Source: Thermoguttaceae bacterium
Lineage (GTDB): Bacteria; Planctomycetota; Planctomycetia; Pirellulales; Thermoguttaceae
Reading direction: 5' to 3'
Assembly (NCBI GenBank): GCA_025060325.1
Contig: JANXBW010000012.1
Location: forward strand, 1 to 64,000
Length of the DNA stretch: 64,000 bases
Made by a program: the position numbers and the translations under genes
Shown: piece by piece, positions 50,731 through 61,806 of the stretch
Layout of the letters: each line of letters begins with the position of its first letter
Numbering within the stretch: the stretch's first letter is position 1
The notes under the pieces: model-generated
Database searches by the model: none
Told to the model about the DNA's origin: nothing
What the model saw: only the letters and a program-made list of their open reading frames with translations

Positions 50731-52452
50731 TTACGGGGCCCCCAAGCGCTCGCGAAGTTCGGCGACGCAGTCCTCCTTTTTGACTCGCCACTGGCGCAAG
50801 CTATCGCGATCGCGGATTGTTACTGTCCCATCCTGAAGCGTCTGGCCATCTACAGTAATGCAGAACGGTGTGCCCACCTCATCCTGTCGACGATAGCGCC
50901 GACCAATCGCGCCTTTCTCATCGTAAAAGACATTAAAGTGCCGTTTCAATTCGCCGTAAATCTCGCGGGCAATCTCCGGCATGCCGTCCTTTTTTACAAG
51001 CGGAAAGACGGCCGCCTTGATGGGCGCAAGTCGTGGATGAAACCGCAGGACTGTCCGCTTGGTGGGCTGGCCCTTTTCGTCGGGGACTTCATCTTCCGCG
51101 AAAGCTTCGCACAAAAATGCCAGTGCTGCCCGATCTGCCCCCGCAGAAGGTTCGATCACATGCGGAATGTAGCGTTCCTGGGTAATGTCGTCGTAATAGG
51201 TAAGATCCTTCCCGCTGCCCCGGTACTTTGGCTCTCCGTTTTCATTGAGTTCGACAACAAAGCACCCATCCTTGCGGACTAGTTTGCCCTCCATGTGGCT
51301 TCGCAAGTCAAAGTCGCCGCGATGGGCCACCCCCTCAAGCTCGCCAAATTGGCCCGGCGGGAGGAATGGAAAAGCATACTCGATGTCGGCAGTGCCGCAG
51401 GAATAATGACTTAGTTCCTCCGGGGAATGGTCCCGCAACCGCAGCCTCTCGCTAGCCAGCCCCAGCTGGACATACCATTGGTACCGCCGGTCACGCCAGT
51501 ACCGATACCACTCGGCCGAAGTCTTCGGATGGCAGAAGAACTCGATCTCCATCTGTTCAAATTCGCGGGAGCGGAACGTAAAGTACCGGGGGGTGATCTC
51601 GTTGCGGAAGCTTTTGCCGATCTGAGCAATACCGAACGGAATTCGCACCCGAGTGCTATCTAGCACATTCTTGAAGTTGACAAATATGCCCTGAGCAGTT
51701 TCCGGCCGCAGGAACGTCTTATTCTGCTCGTCCCGGACTGCCCCCACATACGTCTCAAACATCAGATTGAATTCCCTCGGCTCGGTCAAATCCCCCCCGC
51801 ACTCAGGGCAAGGGACCCTCTTAGCCACACCTTGTTGACTGTCCGCGCCTAGCTCCGCAAGAAGCTCCCAAGGACTCCAGGACTGACTGGTGATCTTGGC
51901 CAGGTGGTCAACCCCGGGATTACCACCCGAATCGAGCTCGCGAAGGAGCGAAAGCCCCGGGGCTAATTTCTTGCCCTTTCCCCGAAGCCACCGCAAGAGC
52001 GCTTCTTCGTTTACGAGCACTTGTCGGTCATCCAACGAAAAGCCCAAAGCCTGCGTCAAGGACTCGACCCATTCTGACTCGCGGAGAAGTTCAGGAACTT
52101 GGTCAGCTCGGAAAAGCTTCTTACATTGCCGGCATGATTGCATCATATCGTGGAATTGGTCGTAATGGCCAGAGCATTTCCACACTTGTGGATGCATAAT
52201 AATCGCAGCGTCGATACCAACCATCTCGTATGGCGAGGGTGCCCCCGGCGGACAAACAAGCTCGTTGTGCGAGGTAACCATATCGTGCCACCAGGCCTCG
52301 CGAATATTCCGCTTTAACTCCACGCCCAAGGGGCCATAGTCCCAAAAGCCGTTGATGCCCCCGTAAATTTCGCTCGACTGAAACAAAAAGCCTCGCCGCT
52401 TGCACAAGGCAACCAGCTGATCCATCTGCATCCGGGGTTTTTCTACACTCAT
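50731..52452 (-). CDS. glyS: Glycyl-tRNA synthetase (single-chain alpha2 type)
   Basis: 'CKRRGFLFQSSEIYGGINGFWDYGPLGVELKRNI', 'RPETAQGIFVNFKNVLDSTRVRIPFGIAQIGKSFRNEITPR', 'EPSAGADRAALAFLCEAF'. Confidence 0.97.
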   Translation of the reverse strand: MSVEKPRMQMDQLVALCKRRGFLFQSSEIYGGINGFWDYGPLGVELKRNIREAWWHDMVTSHNELVCPPGAPSPYEMVGIDAAIIMHPQVWKCSGHYDQFHDMMQSCRQCKKLFRADQVPELLRESEWVESLTQALGFSLDDRQVLVNEEALLRWLRGKGKKLAPGLSLLRELDSGGNPGVDHLAKITSQSWSPWELLAELGADSQQGVAKRVPCPECGGDLTEPREFNLMFETYVGAVRDEQNKTFLRPETAQGIFVNFKNVLDSTRVRIPFGIAQIGKSFRNEITPRYFTFRSREFEQMEIEFFCHPKTSAEWYRYWRDRRYQWYVQLGLASERLRLRDHSPEELSHYSCGTADIEYAFPFLPPGQFGELEGVAHRGDFDLRSHMEGKLVRKDGCFVVELNENGEPKYRGSGKDLTYYDDITQERYIPHVIEPSAGADRAALAFLCEAFAEDEVPDEKGQPTKRTVLRFHPRLAPIKAAVFPLVKKDGMPEIAREIYGELKRHFNVFYDEKGAIGRRYRRQDEVGTPFCITVDGQTLQDGTVTIRDRDSLRQWRVKKEDCVAELRERLGAP

Positions 52453-52562
52453 CGTGCTCTACCTGATCTTCAAAGCCAGTCTGACGGTCGACTTTTTCAG
52501 GTAATTAACTCTTCTGGTTCCTCACCACGCCTCCCGGGATGTTGCCCAGCGACCGGGGCGCC

Positions 52563-53360
52563 CTACGTTTTTGGGGCAATCCGGATGACAAACTCCCTTG
52601 TATCAAGCTCCGGCACAATGTCAAAGCGGTCCACCTCTGCCGCATGATACACGTCTTCTTCGCAGCCGACGGCGATAACATTCTTGCCCCCGGCGGTTTG
52701 GCGGAGGCACTGGGCTAACCGGTCTGCCGGTATAGGCTCCGCACCAAGTGCACACGGCAGAGGGAACGCCTCCCGCCAGTTTTCTCGGGCCGTAATTGCC
52801 TGGGCATTAAGGGAATAGGTCTCGCCGCTTCGCCCGGCCAATTTTTCCACGATCAGCCCCGCCAGAAGAATGTCATCGCGGCTAAATTCCCCTTTGGTCC
52901 CGGCACAGACGATGTGGACGCGGTGCTCGTTCATTAAGCGCTCACATACCGCGGAGACGTTGACGAACCCCGCTAGGTAAACGCGACGAGCCCTTCGGCA
53001 GCGATCCATCGCCCGAGTACCGTTGGTCGTCGTAAAGACCACTGTTTTGCCGGAAACAATTTCCGGCCGATATTGGCCCGGCGAGTTGCCGAGGTCAAAT
53101 CCGTCGATCATAAACCCTTGGCGCTCTCCGCCAAGGAGCACATCTGCCACTCCCAGCCGGGCCGCCCGTTCCAATGCTTCGCTCACTTCCAGACAGGGCA
53201 CGATCTCCTTGGCCCCAGAGGCTAGCGCATAAACAATCGTGGTGCAGGCCCGGAGGACATCCACCACTACTGCCACATCGCCCTCCAGTTCTGCCGGGTC
53301 CACCACATTGGGCAAAGCATACACATTTAGCACACGTTTGCCGGCATCGCGGTCGGTCAT
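52563..53360 (-). CDS. comB: 2-phosphosulfolactate phosphatase (ComB family)
   Basis: Start probably MTDRDAG (53360); 'AVVVDVLRACTTIVYALASGAKEIVP', 'LLGGERQGFMIDGFDLGNSPGQY', 'VFTTTNGTRAMDRC'. Confidence 0.9.
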   Translation of the reverse strand: MTDRDAGKRVLNVYALPNVVDPAELEGDVAVVVDVLRACTTIVYALASGAKEIVPCLEVSEALERAARLGVADVLLGGERQGFMIDGFDLGNSPGQYRPEIVSGKTVVFTTTNGTRAMDRCRRARRVYLAGFVNVSAVCERLMNEHRVHIVCAGTKGEFSRDDILLAGLIVEKLAGRSGETYSLNAQAITARENWREAFPLPCALGAEPIPADRLAQCLRQTAGGKNVIAVGCEEDVYHAAEVDRFDIVPELDTREFVIRIAPKT

Positions 53361-54659
53361 AGGACCCTTCTCCGCCCTGGAAAACCGACAAGAGTTGTTA
53401 ACGCTCCTCCGCCAAGCTTTTCCCCACTCCCCACCACCCAAATCCCCGCCTTGGCCACGCGATCATCCCTTGCCCCTGCGGGAAGTCGTATACCGCCCGG
53501 CAGGATTCGGCCTGTAAACCAATCCTGGCAGCGACCCCACCCCCGTTCGCCTCCGGGCCACCCGAATTGCCCGGCCGGTCGCCCCGGCGCCCCACGACGA
53601 AGGAGGAAATCGGGCTACCCCGAAACAACACCCTGTCGCTGCAAACTCCGGACGCTTTTAGTTGTCCCCGACCGGTAGAGATTAATTGCCAACCGGAAAA
53701 CGGTGCGACCGGGCACTAACGCTTTCAATAAAGTATCAGCTGGCCGGGCGGGGGAAACATAGCACCACAGTCCAGTCAAAAGCCGGCGTTCTCTCTCAAG
53801 CACACGCACAGTCCCGGAATCCACCGGCCGTCGCCTTTTGCCAGCTGAAGCGGTGGTCCCCGGTTCCCCCCTTAGTCGAGCACCGCAAACCACGTGTCCC
53901 ATTGATGCCTAAAGGCCCGGGGCCAGCTTTGGAAACCTGTCGCAAGTCTACTGTCGGCTTCTTTTCCCGCACTGTGGTCCCGATCACGGTGTCCGGAGCA
54001 GCTCAATAGGGTTCGTATCCACCCCTATTGGGGGCCTATGGATCGGCCCAACAGACCCTCAGCTTCAAACATTCTAATCTTTGTATTTTTAGTCGCGTTC
54101 CCTTTACTTGTGGTGGCCTGAAACTGATCTGGCGGCGAAGTTACCGTTTTTACCGATTTTGCTGCCCGTTCTGGAGAGGGAATTGCCGGTTTTAAGTCAA
54201 TTTGCAGGTGGCGGACACCGAACCGCTTTGGCGGCACACGTATCGCTTTGGCGACGTGTCCGGTCCTTGCAGGGGTCTTATCCTATGCCCCCCTCAGGAA
54301 GGTGAGGTAAGAAGCTTCGCGCCGGCCAGCGCGGCTTCCCTTCGTGGGCCATGAGTGGGCTTTTATTAGTGCCCTGCGGCTGGGAGGAGTCACGCCGCGC
54401 CGTGCCGCTATCCCGCCCAAGAGGACCCTCCAAGCATCTCACTTGCGGCACCGCCCTTCATAGTGGAATACGCCCTCTTTAGGGGCCACTCTCTCAATAG
54501 GCGAAAATTGGCCGGCTTTCCGGGCTTGCCGCCAGCACCGGCTGCAAAGAAGCTCCTTTTTCGGCGCGAAAGCTGCGGAGCCTAAGCCAGGGCTTACCGG
54601 GGGAAACCTCCGCCCGACGTCTCAAGCCGTCTGATCACCTGCCCGGCAGTCCTTATTTT

Positions 54660-54713
54660 GGATTTTCAAAGTTGGATTACCAAATTTCGGATTTTCAAGG
54701 CTGGATTACCAAA
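54660..54713. repeat. Two-copy tandem repeat, 29-bp period
   Basis: ggattttcaaagttggattaccaaa / ggattttcaaggctggattaccaaa, separated by tttc. Confidence 0.85.
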
Positions 54714-55312
54714 AGGTTATCAAACGAGCTGTGCGCCGGCCCGTGATCTTCAAAGGGTCAGAGCAAAGTGGGAGGCCAAACGGGCAAAGCCCTGGCCTCC
54801 GGCCGATCGGAAAAAACCGCGCCAGCTGCTGCGCTTCGGACGAGCGGTTGATGCCAAACGATTTAGGACTTGGCCTGGCCACTCCGCGGTGACCGCGTCA
54901 GCCCTTCCTGAAAGCAGAATCCGGAGGACCTTCTCCCCAATTCCTCCCACTACCTGCAGTGGTTCCCAAAGTGAGGGGCCTCGCGGATACCGCGGGAGGT
55001 CCTTCCAGCGCCCCACCACTCCCTCCCGCTATCTCGCCCCATCATCGCCTTTTGCAGTTGCCTGCGCTTAAAGCCCCGCTGGTTTCTGCTATGCTGGATA
55101 AACCCCGCACCGACTGCCGCGCAAAAAGGCGGTGAATAGCCGGCCGTAAAGCTAGGAAGTGATGCCCCGGACTGCGGCGCCCACAAGCATGAGGCATCAG
55201 TCCCACTGGCTGGACTCCCGGCCTCTGTCGACGCTTCCGGTCAGTCGGAGTGGGCGGTCAGATTCGTAAATAGTCAACGAAATCCCAGCCTTAAAAGACC
55301 AGAGGACAAGCT

Positions 55313-56563
55313 ATGTCTTCGGCGACGGCCACGAAGATTGTCGCCTTGGTTGGCGCACTTGATACCAAAGGAGCGGAATACGCTTTCCTTCGTGAATGCA
55401 TTCGGCGCAGTGGCTTTGGCACCTTTCTTATTGACTTTGGGGTCTTAGGTACCCCGGCAATTTGGCCGGACATTAGCCGTCAACAGGTGGCCGAGGCCGC
55501 CGGGGCCGACATTCGGGTGCTTGCTGCCCAGCGTGACCGCGGAAGCGCGATGGCCGCCATGGCCCGCGGCATGGAAATCCTCCTGCCCAAACTTTATGCC
55601 GAGGGACGGTTTCACGCAGTGATGGCACTCGGTGGCGGTGGAGGCACCTCGGTGGCCGCTGCAGGAATGCGGGCACTTCCTTATGGCGTGCCCAAAGTGA
55701 TCGTCTCTACGGTGGCCGGCGGTGATGTCTCCGGCTATGTTGGCGTCAAAGACATCGTGATGATCCCCAGCATTGTTGACATCGCGGGGCTAAATCGATT
55801 TAGTCGGCGCGTCTTGGCCCAGGCGGCTGGGGCTATTTGCGGGATGTTATCTGCCGAGCTTCCCCCCGGCGACGACAAGCCCCTGATTGCCGCTACCATG
55901 TTTGGCAATACCACTCCGTGCGTCGAGCACGCCCGGCGAATGCTCGAGGAGGCAGGATTCGAGGTGCTTGTCTTTCACGCCACCGGCACTGGCGGCAAAA
56001 CGATGGAAAACCTAATCCGCGATGGGCTGATTACGGCCGTGCTGGATGTTACCACGACCGAATGGGCTGACGAGTTGGTGGGCGGAGTGCTGGCCGCCGG
56101 ACCCCATCGCCTGGAGGCAGCCGCGGAGACCGGCATCCCCGCGGTGATCGCCCCAGGTTGCCTCGACATGGTCAACTTTTGGGCGCCGGAAACAATCCCG
56201 CCCCAATTTCGCGGCCGGCGGTTTTATCAACACAACCCCAATATCACCCTCATGCGCACCACCCCAGAAGAGTGCGCCCGATTGGGCGAAATTGTGGCAG
56301 AAAAGCTAAACCGCAGCAAAGGACCCGTATCAGTGCTCATCCCGCTAAGAGGTTGGAGCATGATAGACGCCCCGGGGGGACCGTTCTGGTGGCCCGAAGC
56401 CGACGAAGCCTTCCGCCGCTCGCTCCGGGAGCACCTCCGGCCGGATATCCCCGTGATCGAACTAGACGCCAATATCAACGACCCTGTGTTCGCCGAAGCA
56501 TGCGCTCGACAGCTGCTTCATCTCCTTGCCCAAAAGACGGCTGCAAAAGAGGGAACGGTCTAG
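55313..56563 (+). CDS. Tm-1-like ATP-binding / UPF0261 family protein
   Basis: 'KIVALVGALDTKGAEYAFLRECIRRSGFGTFLIDFGVLG', 'VMALGGGGGTSVAAAGMRALPYGVPKVIVSTVAGGDVSGYVGVKDIVMIPSIVDIAGLNRFSRRVL'. Confidence 0.95.
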   Translation: MSSATATKIVALVGALDTKGAEYAFLRECIRRSGFGTFLIDFGVLGTPAIWPDISRQQVAEAAGADIRVLAAQRDRGSAMAAMARGMEILLPKLYAEGRFHAVMALGGGGGTSVAAAGMRALPYGVPKVIVSTVAGGDVSGYVGVKDIVMIPSIVDIAGLNRFSRRVLAQAAGAICGMLSAELPPGDDKPLIAATMFGNTTPCVEHARRMLEEAGFEVLVFHATGTGGKTMENLIRDGLITAVLDVTTTEWADELVGGVLAAGPHRLEAAAETGIPAVIAPGCLDMVNFWAPETIPPQFRGRRFYQHNPNITLMRTTPEECARLGEIVAEKLNRSKGPVSVLIPLRGWSMIDAPGGPFWWPEADEAFRRSLREHLRPDIPVIELDANINDPVFAEACARQLLHLLAQKTAAKEGTV

Positions 56564-56665
56564 CCGCTTGAAGCTGTCTTGAAACCTTCTTCTCACTGTG
56601 TACGGTATGCCCCGCAAATTCTAGTAAACAGAAGTAGCCGGTCGTTCACAAAGGGAGGTAGTTTT

Positions 56666-57502
56666 ATGCCAATGACTCGGCAGGCCATTCTTGAAAGACT
56701 CCGCCAGAAAGTTGCCCGCGGGGAACCGATCATCGGTGGCGGTGCGGGCACCGGTATTAGCGCCAAATTCGAGGAGGCAGGCGGTATCGACTTGATTATC
56801 ATTTACAACTCCGGCCGATTTCGCATGGCCGGGCATGGCTCCCTTGCCGGACTGCTACCGTTCGGTGATGCTAACGCCATCGTGCTGGAGATGGCCCGCG
56901 AGGTCCTGCCCGTTGTTAAATCAACGCCGGTATTGGCGGGAGTATGTGGCACAGATCCGATGCGGCTAATGGGTCCCTTCTTGCGACAGCTTAAAGATTT
57001 GGGCTTTGCCGGTGTGCAAAACTTCCCCACTGTGGGTTTGATTGACGGCCTATTTCGCGTCAACTTGGAAGAGACCGGCTTCGGGTATGATCGGGAGGTG
57101 GAGCTCATTCGCCTGGCCCACGAGATGGATTTTCTCACCACCCCTTACGTCTTCGACGAAGACCAAGCACGTCGGATGACCCAGGCGGGCGCTGACATCC
57201 TCGTTGCCCACATGGGATTGACGACCAAGGGTTCGATCGGAGCAAAGACGGCTAAGACGCTTGACGAGTGTGTTGATTTATTGACGCGGATCGCTCGCGC
57301 GGCCCGAGAAATTCGGCCGGAGGTACTCGTGCTTTGCCACGGCGGACCAATCGCCGAACCGGAGGATGTGGCCTACATCTTCGATCGCTGCCCCGAGGTT
57401 GACGGTTTCTACGGGGCTAGTTCGATGGAAAGACTTCCAACCGAACGAGCGATCCGCGAGCAAACAGAACGCTTTACGAGGCTGAGCTTGCGGCGAAAGT
57501 AG
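56666..57502 (+). CDS. Phosphoenolpyruvate hydrolase-family TIM-barrel protein
   Basis: Start 56666 preceded by gggagg; '[47 protein letters not shown]', '[19 protein letters not shown]'. Confidence 0.94.
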   Translation: MPMTRQAILERLRQKVARGEPIIGGGAGTGISAKFEEAGGIDLIIIYNSGRFRMAGHGSLAGLLPFGDANAIVLEMAREVLPVVKSTPVLAGVCGTDPMRLMGPFLRQLKDLGFAGVQNFPTVGLIDGLFRVNLEETGFGYDREVELIRLAHEMDFLTTPYVFDEDQARRMTQAGADILVAHMGLTTKGSIGAKTAKTLDECVDLLTRIARAAREIRPEVLVLCHGGPIAEPEDVAYIFDRCPEVDGFYGASSMERLPTERAIREQTERFTRLSLRRK

Positions 57503-57589
57503 GGGCCTTCCGGCCGCGTACAGGAAAAAGGATAGACTTCAGCACGAGGTCCACAGCCACTCTGTTTACGAAGATCCATCTGGATAAGA

Positions 57590-58936
57590 TTGCCAGCCGG
57601 CCGGACAATGCGAACGCCGGCAACGGCTGTGCCCGGAGGTAGCGGTGTGCGATCCACTTTGTTTTACATTCCCCACGAATTTCTCGGGATGCCGGTTTTT
57701 GGGTTCGGATGGGTGCTGGCTATCTGGGCCGTGGTGGCAATCGCGCTTCTGGCTCAGTCTGTCCGCCGCTACGGGTGGACGCGGGATTTGCTTTCCCAAA
57801 TAGTCGTGGCGCTACTCGTGGGGGCATTTATCGCGTTTCTTCTGCCACAACTTGCGGAGAAGGAAGGGTTACCCATTCGCGGTTATGGGACGATGCTCCT
57901 TTTGGCTACAATAGCCGCAGTGGGCCTTGCCTTATGGCGGGCACCTGAGCGTGGACTAAATGCCGACCTTGTTTTTTCCTTGACCCTCTGGGTTTTCCTT
58001 GTGGGAATTGCCGGCGCCCGTCTCTTTTATGTCATCGAGTATTGGGACCGAATCCGCGTTGTGGACGGTTCCGGGAATCTCCTTTGGTTTCGCACTTTTG
58101 TTAATGCCATCAACCTGACGCAAGGAGGACTGGTTGTTTACGGGTCGATTTTCGGCGGGATTGTCGCGATCATTGTTTTTGCCCGCCGAACAGGTCTTCC
58201 CCTCCTTGGGTTGATGGACTTTGTTGCCCCCAGTTTCATGCTGGGGCTGGCCCTGGGGCGGTTGGGCTGTTTTCTTAACGGGTGCTGCTTTGGTGCGGTA
58301 TGTGACCTCCCCTGGGCCGTCCGTTTCCCAGCAGGAAGTCTCCCCCATGTGCACCAGGTGGAAAAGGGCATCGCTTTTATCCACGGTGTTAAATTAGCGC
58401 CCGAGGATCCGCCGCGGATCGCGGCCGTCGAACCCGCGTCAGCGGCCGAAAGTTCCGGCATCCGTCCCGGCGATCGAATCCTTGCTGTTGACGAGATCCC
58501 CACAGCCACCAGAAGCGCAGCGCAAGGGGCCCTAATGGCTGCACACACCAAAGGATCTCAGCTTTGCCTGGCCATTGCCGGCCGCACCCAGCCTGTGTGT
58601 TTTGCCATCAGTCCCCCAACAAGCCTCCCGGTCCATCCTACGCAAATCTATAGCGCGATCAACGCATTCCTGATCTGCCTTTTCCTGCTTGCCTTCGAGC
58701 GCTTTCGTCAACATGACGGCCAAGTGGTAGCCATGATGTTCACTGTGTACCCACTTACCCGCTTTTTGCTTGAGATCCTCCGGGACGATGAACCCTGGGT
58801 GATCGCCGGTCAAAACTTGGGACTGACAATTGCCCAGACGATAAGTCTTGTTCTTCTGGCGGGGGCGGTCATCCTTTGGCTTTACATCTTTCGGACAAAG
58901 CCCGGCCGGTGGCAGGCGGCAGCTCCCAGCGCGTAA
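57590..58936 (+). CDS. lgt: Prolipoprotein diacylglyceryl transferase with PDZ-like insertion
   Basis: 'GGLVVYGSIFGGIVAIIVFARRTGLPLLGLMDFVAPSFMLGLALGRLGCFLNGCCFGAVCDLPWAVRFP...LPVHPTQIYSAINAF'; between these is 'IAAVEPASAAESSGIRPGDRILAVDEIPTATRSAAQGAL'. Start uncertain (alternatives 57608/57646). Confidence 0.93.
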   Translation: MPAGRTMRTPATAVPGGSGVRSTLFYIPHEFLGMPVFGFGWVLAIWAVVAIALLAQSVRRYGWTRDLLSQIVVALLVGAFIAFLLPQLAEKEGLPIRGYGTMLLLATIAAVGLALWRAPERGLNADLVFSLTLWVFLVGIAGARLFYVIEYWDRIRVVDGSGNLLWFRTFVNAINLTQGGLVVYGSIFGGIVAIIVFARRTGLPLLGLMDFVAPSFMLGLALGRLGCFLNGCCFGAVCDLPWAVRFPAGSLPHVHQVEKGIAFIHGVKLAPEDPPRIAAVEPASAAESSGIRPGDRILAVDEIPTATRSAAQGALMAAHTKGSQLCLAIAGRTQPVCFAISPPTSLPVHPTQIYSAINAFLICLFLLAFERFRQHDGQVVAMMFTVYPLTRFLLEILRDDEPWVIAGQNLGLTIAQTISLVLLAGAVILWLYIFRTKPGRWQAAAPSA

Positions 58937-59947
58937 GCGAACCGGTGGAGCGGCGAGGTTCCGGTTTGGCACGCCTCGCCCAATTCGAAGGAACCCTTGC
59001 AAGCCGTTCCCCGTCCCCCATCGAAGTTGAACTACACTAATCGCGCCGGCGGCCTTCTTAGGGGCGATTTAGACGCATCCGGGACGGGCCCCCTTTCCCG
59101 GCCACACTTGGCTTCCCCACTGGCTCCCGGCCAACGGTGAACGCTGGATACCCGTTGGCGACTTGCCGCATTCGTTTTCTGCAAATGCGTATTTTTGGGG
59201 AAGTTCGAAAGGCACATTCTTACCGGGGCCCAAGTCAAAAGACTGACGCTTCCGCCAGGAGACTGGAGCATAACTTCTACCCCTGCGAGATGCCGAATAA
59301 GCGCAAGCGGAGTACCCCCGCCCCGCCAAGTCCTCGTGCTTGCGGCTATTTCCGTCTGATTTAGGCAGAAGTCATCCCGCCTCGCTTTAACTTCTAACTG
59401 AGCTTTTTGGCAAAAGTACCCAATTCCTAAGCCTGGGGAAGTCACTAAAGATCATCAAGATTGCGAAATCCGCCTGCAGCCCCTCATGCTGGCTCCCCCA
59501 CACGCCCCCAACGGTTTGGGCCGAAAAGCACCGGGTTTGCCGCAACAATTCGGCAAGCGACGCGTGGCCTAAACCAATGGGCCCCTGTGCGCGTCTTGGG
59601 ATCACGCTCTCACTTTGGTGTTGAAGCCAGTTCGGGTGAAAGGCTCTTCGGCTCGAGGCGGGTAAGCCGAGTCCTTGCTGAGGGCCAAACGGTCTCTTCC
59701 AAACCACCTTGCCGTGGCGGGACGCGTGCTCCAGCAAGCGATTTGCCCCGCGGCCCCTGCCGGGTAATGAATCTCGGGGCCCTCTGGTAATGCGGGTACC
59801 AGGACGCCAGGGTTGAGAGACTCTTTTAGGAAACCTGTGGCGAGGCCTTGAATGTTTTTCGCGCCAGGTTGCAAAATATAATGTGCAGCTCACGGAGGGC
59901 CTCGCATAGGCCGAGGCCATTCAAGGACATTGGCGAGGAGACCCTAT

Positions 59948-60020
59948 TCCCCGGTAGCTCAGTTGGTAGAGCGGGCGGCTGTTAACCGCCAGGTCCCAGG
60001 TTCGATCCCTGGCCGGGGAG
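59948..60020 (+). tRNA. tRNA-Asn (GTT)
   Basis: Full cloverleaf: acceptor tccccgg/ccgggga, D arm gctc..gagc, anticodon stem ggcgg/ccgcc with loop ctGTTaa, T arm ccagg-ttcgatc-cctgg. Confidence 0.97.
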
Positions 60021-60069
60021 CTTTGTGCTTTTCTAGGGACTTAAGCCTTCAAGTCGGTTGTCCATCTAA

Positions 60070-60103
60070 AAGCCGAGTTTGTGCATCTCGGCTTCTTATC
60101 TTT
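60070..60103 (+). terminator. Probable terminator downstream of tRNA-Asn
   Basis: aagccgag-tttgtgcat-ctcggctt hairpin followed by cttatcttt. Confidence 0.6.
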
Positions 60104-61806
60104 CTGGCCACCTCCTAACGGTCTCCGGAGATCGGCTGCCGGCCGAAACTGTCTTCGAACGGGAGGAACGGACTCAGGGCAGTGAAAACGCTTGGGTATG
60201 CTCCGAACGGGATGGGTCGAGTCGAGATCTTGAGACAGCTAAGGTTAATCGGAGGGGCGATCATTTCGGCACAAAGCTAGGTCCAGGCTCGGCATTGGAT
60301 GCAGGGACGCGGTTGCCAAAAGTTTTTCCGTGCGAGTTTATCCCTCTTTGGATCACGGCCCACCAAGGGGCCCACGAGCCTGCGATAATCGTCGTCGCGG
60401 GTTTGCAACGCCCGGTCGTCTTGACCCTCCCTGCGATGGGGACGGCTGTTAGGGCCCAAAGAATCGCGGAAGGTGCGGGCGACATCGCCTTCAGTTTCCC
60501 GGTCAAATCACGGTTGAGGTCCAGGACGACTGTAAACTAGCCCGAATCCTCCTACCGTGGAGGCTAGTGTTAGCTGGACCCGGGGAGCGCAACTTTGCCT
60601 TAGCCACCGCGATGCTTTTACTGGACAACTCCCACACCCCTTTTCGGCAAATCCTTATTTGGGAGCCGTTCCGTCAGCACTCCATACCGCTCACGGCTCG
60701 CGGTGTTCGGCCAGCGCACCACACCTGTTGGAAGACATTCAAAGTCGATTTCGTTCAGCTGGTCCTTGATGAGCTCATCCACTCTTTGAAGTACATCGGC
60801 TACATGTGCGTTTCCTGCGGGCTAGTCAAGTAAACGAGGGATTCCTCTCACCAACAACGCGGGGTGTAACCGTAAAACAGCGGAGAAAAGGGAAGACCTT
60901 CCCTGCCCGTTTAGCCCGGATGGACCGTCACCTATGTACCGGACGAGGACTTTCGCGATGTCGCGCTGCTCGGCGGGCCACAGGGCTTTTATTTTTTGAC
61001 TTCAGTCCTCCCCTTGGAGAAGAACATCACGCCCCGTGCGGAGAGGGTATGCCGGCAGTTGCATCCAGCCGGGTTTTTTGTGCGACGTCGCCCGAGGCTG
61101 GTGCTGGCCCGACGTGATCCGTTCAAGGAAGGAAAGCTGGCCGAGCTATGCCTTGTTCGGAGCTGCCTTTTTCCCAACAGGACGGCGGTCTTCGAGCAGT
61201 AAGTCGAGCTGCATTTGTGCCCGAAAACCGTGGCCTGCTCAATGCGGGGAAGGGGACAGGGGGATGGTAACTCCGGGTTAGGACCAGAAATGTCACATGG
61301 TCGGCCCCTGGGGGTGGCGGGCTGGCCAGCTGATTCAACTCCCCGGGGAACGCCGAGTTGTTTCCGGCCCACATGGAAACGGTAGCGAGCTGCTCGAACG
61401 TTAACGGCCGAGCCACGGGGGCTGCAGCATCGCCCGGTTCCAGAAGTGCGGGACAGGAAAAGCCTACTACCCCCGCATTGGTGGCCGGATCTAGCTCCAC
61501 TTTTTTGCCACGTAGTTACGTAAGCTCAGCGCCCGGGCGCAAAAGTGCTGGCAACTTACTGAGGAGCTCAGTCCCAATTGCCACTCCAGGACTCAGGGTG
61601 CACGATCCGCGCGCCACCAAAAACGGCTAAGGGTCCACGAAATCAAACACACCTGAGCCGCTCGGACTGGTACCAATCGGTCTGACACCAGTTTTTATAT
61701 TTTTGGCCGTGGCTTCGCACTCTTCCCGAAGCTTGCCGGCAGATCGGGTTCTTCTGCGAGTTCTACGACCAAGCCGCCTACCGCCACACTTCCACCATGA
61801 AGCTAT

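Noticed and set aside
54660-54713. Two-copy 29-bp period repeat as a CRISPR
   Set aside because: Only two near-identical units with a 4-bp spacer and no cas genes; a simple local duplication.
59387-59920. 177-aa minus-strand ORF
   Set aside because: Arg/Ser/Pro-rich composition typical of spurious ORFs in GC-rich DNA, no recognisable motif.
60079-60540. 153-aa plus-strand ORF after tRNA-Asn
   Set aside because: Starts inside the terminator hairpin; no motif or upstream RBS, so not called.
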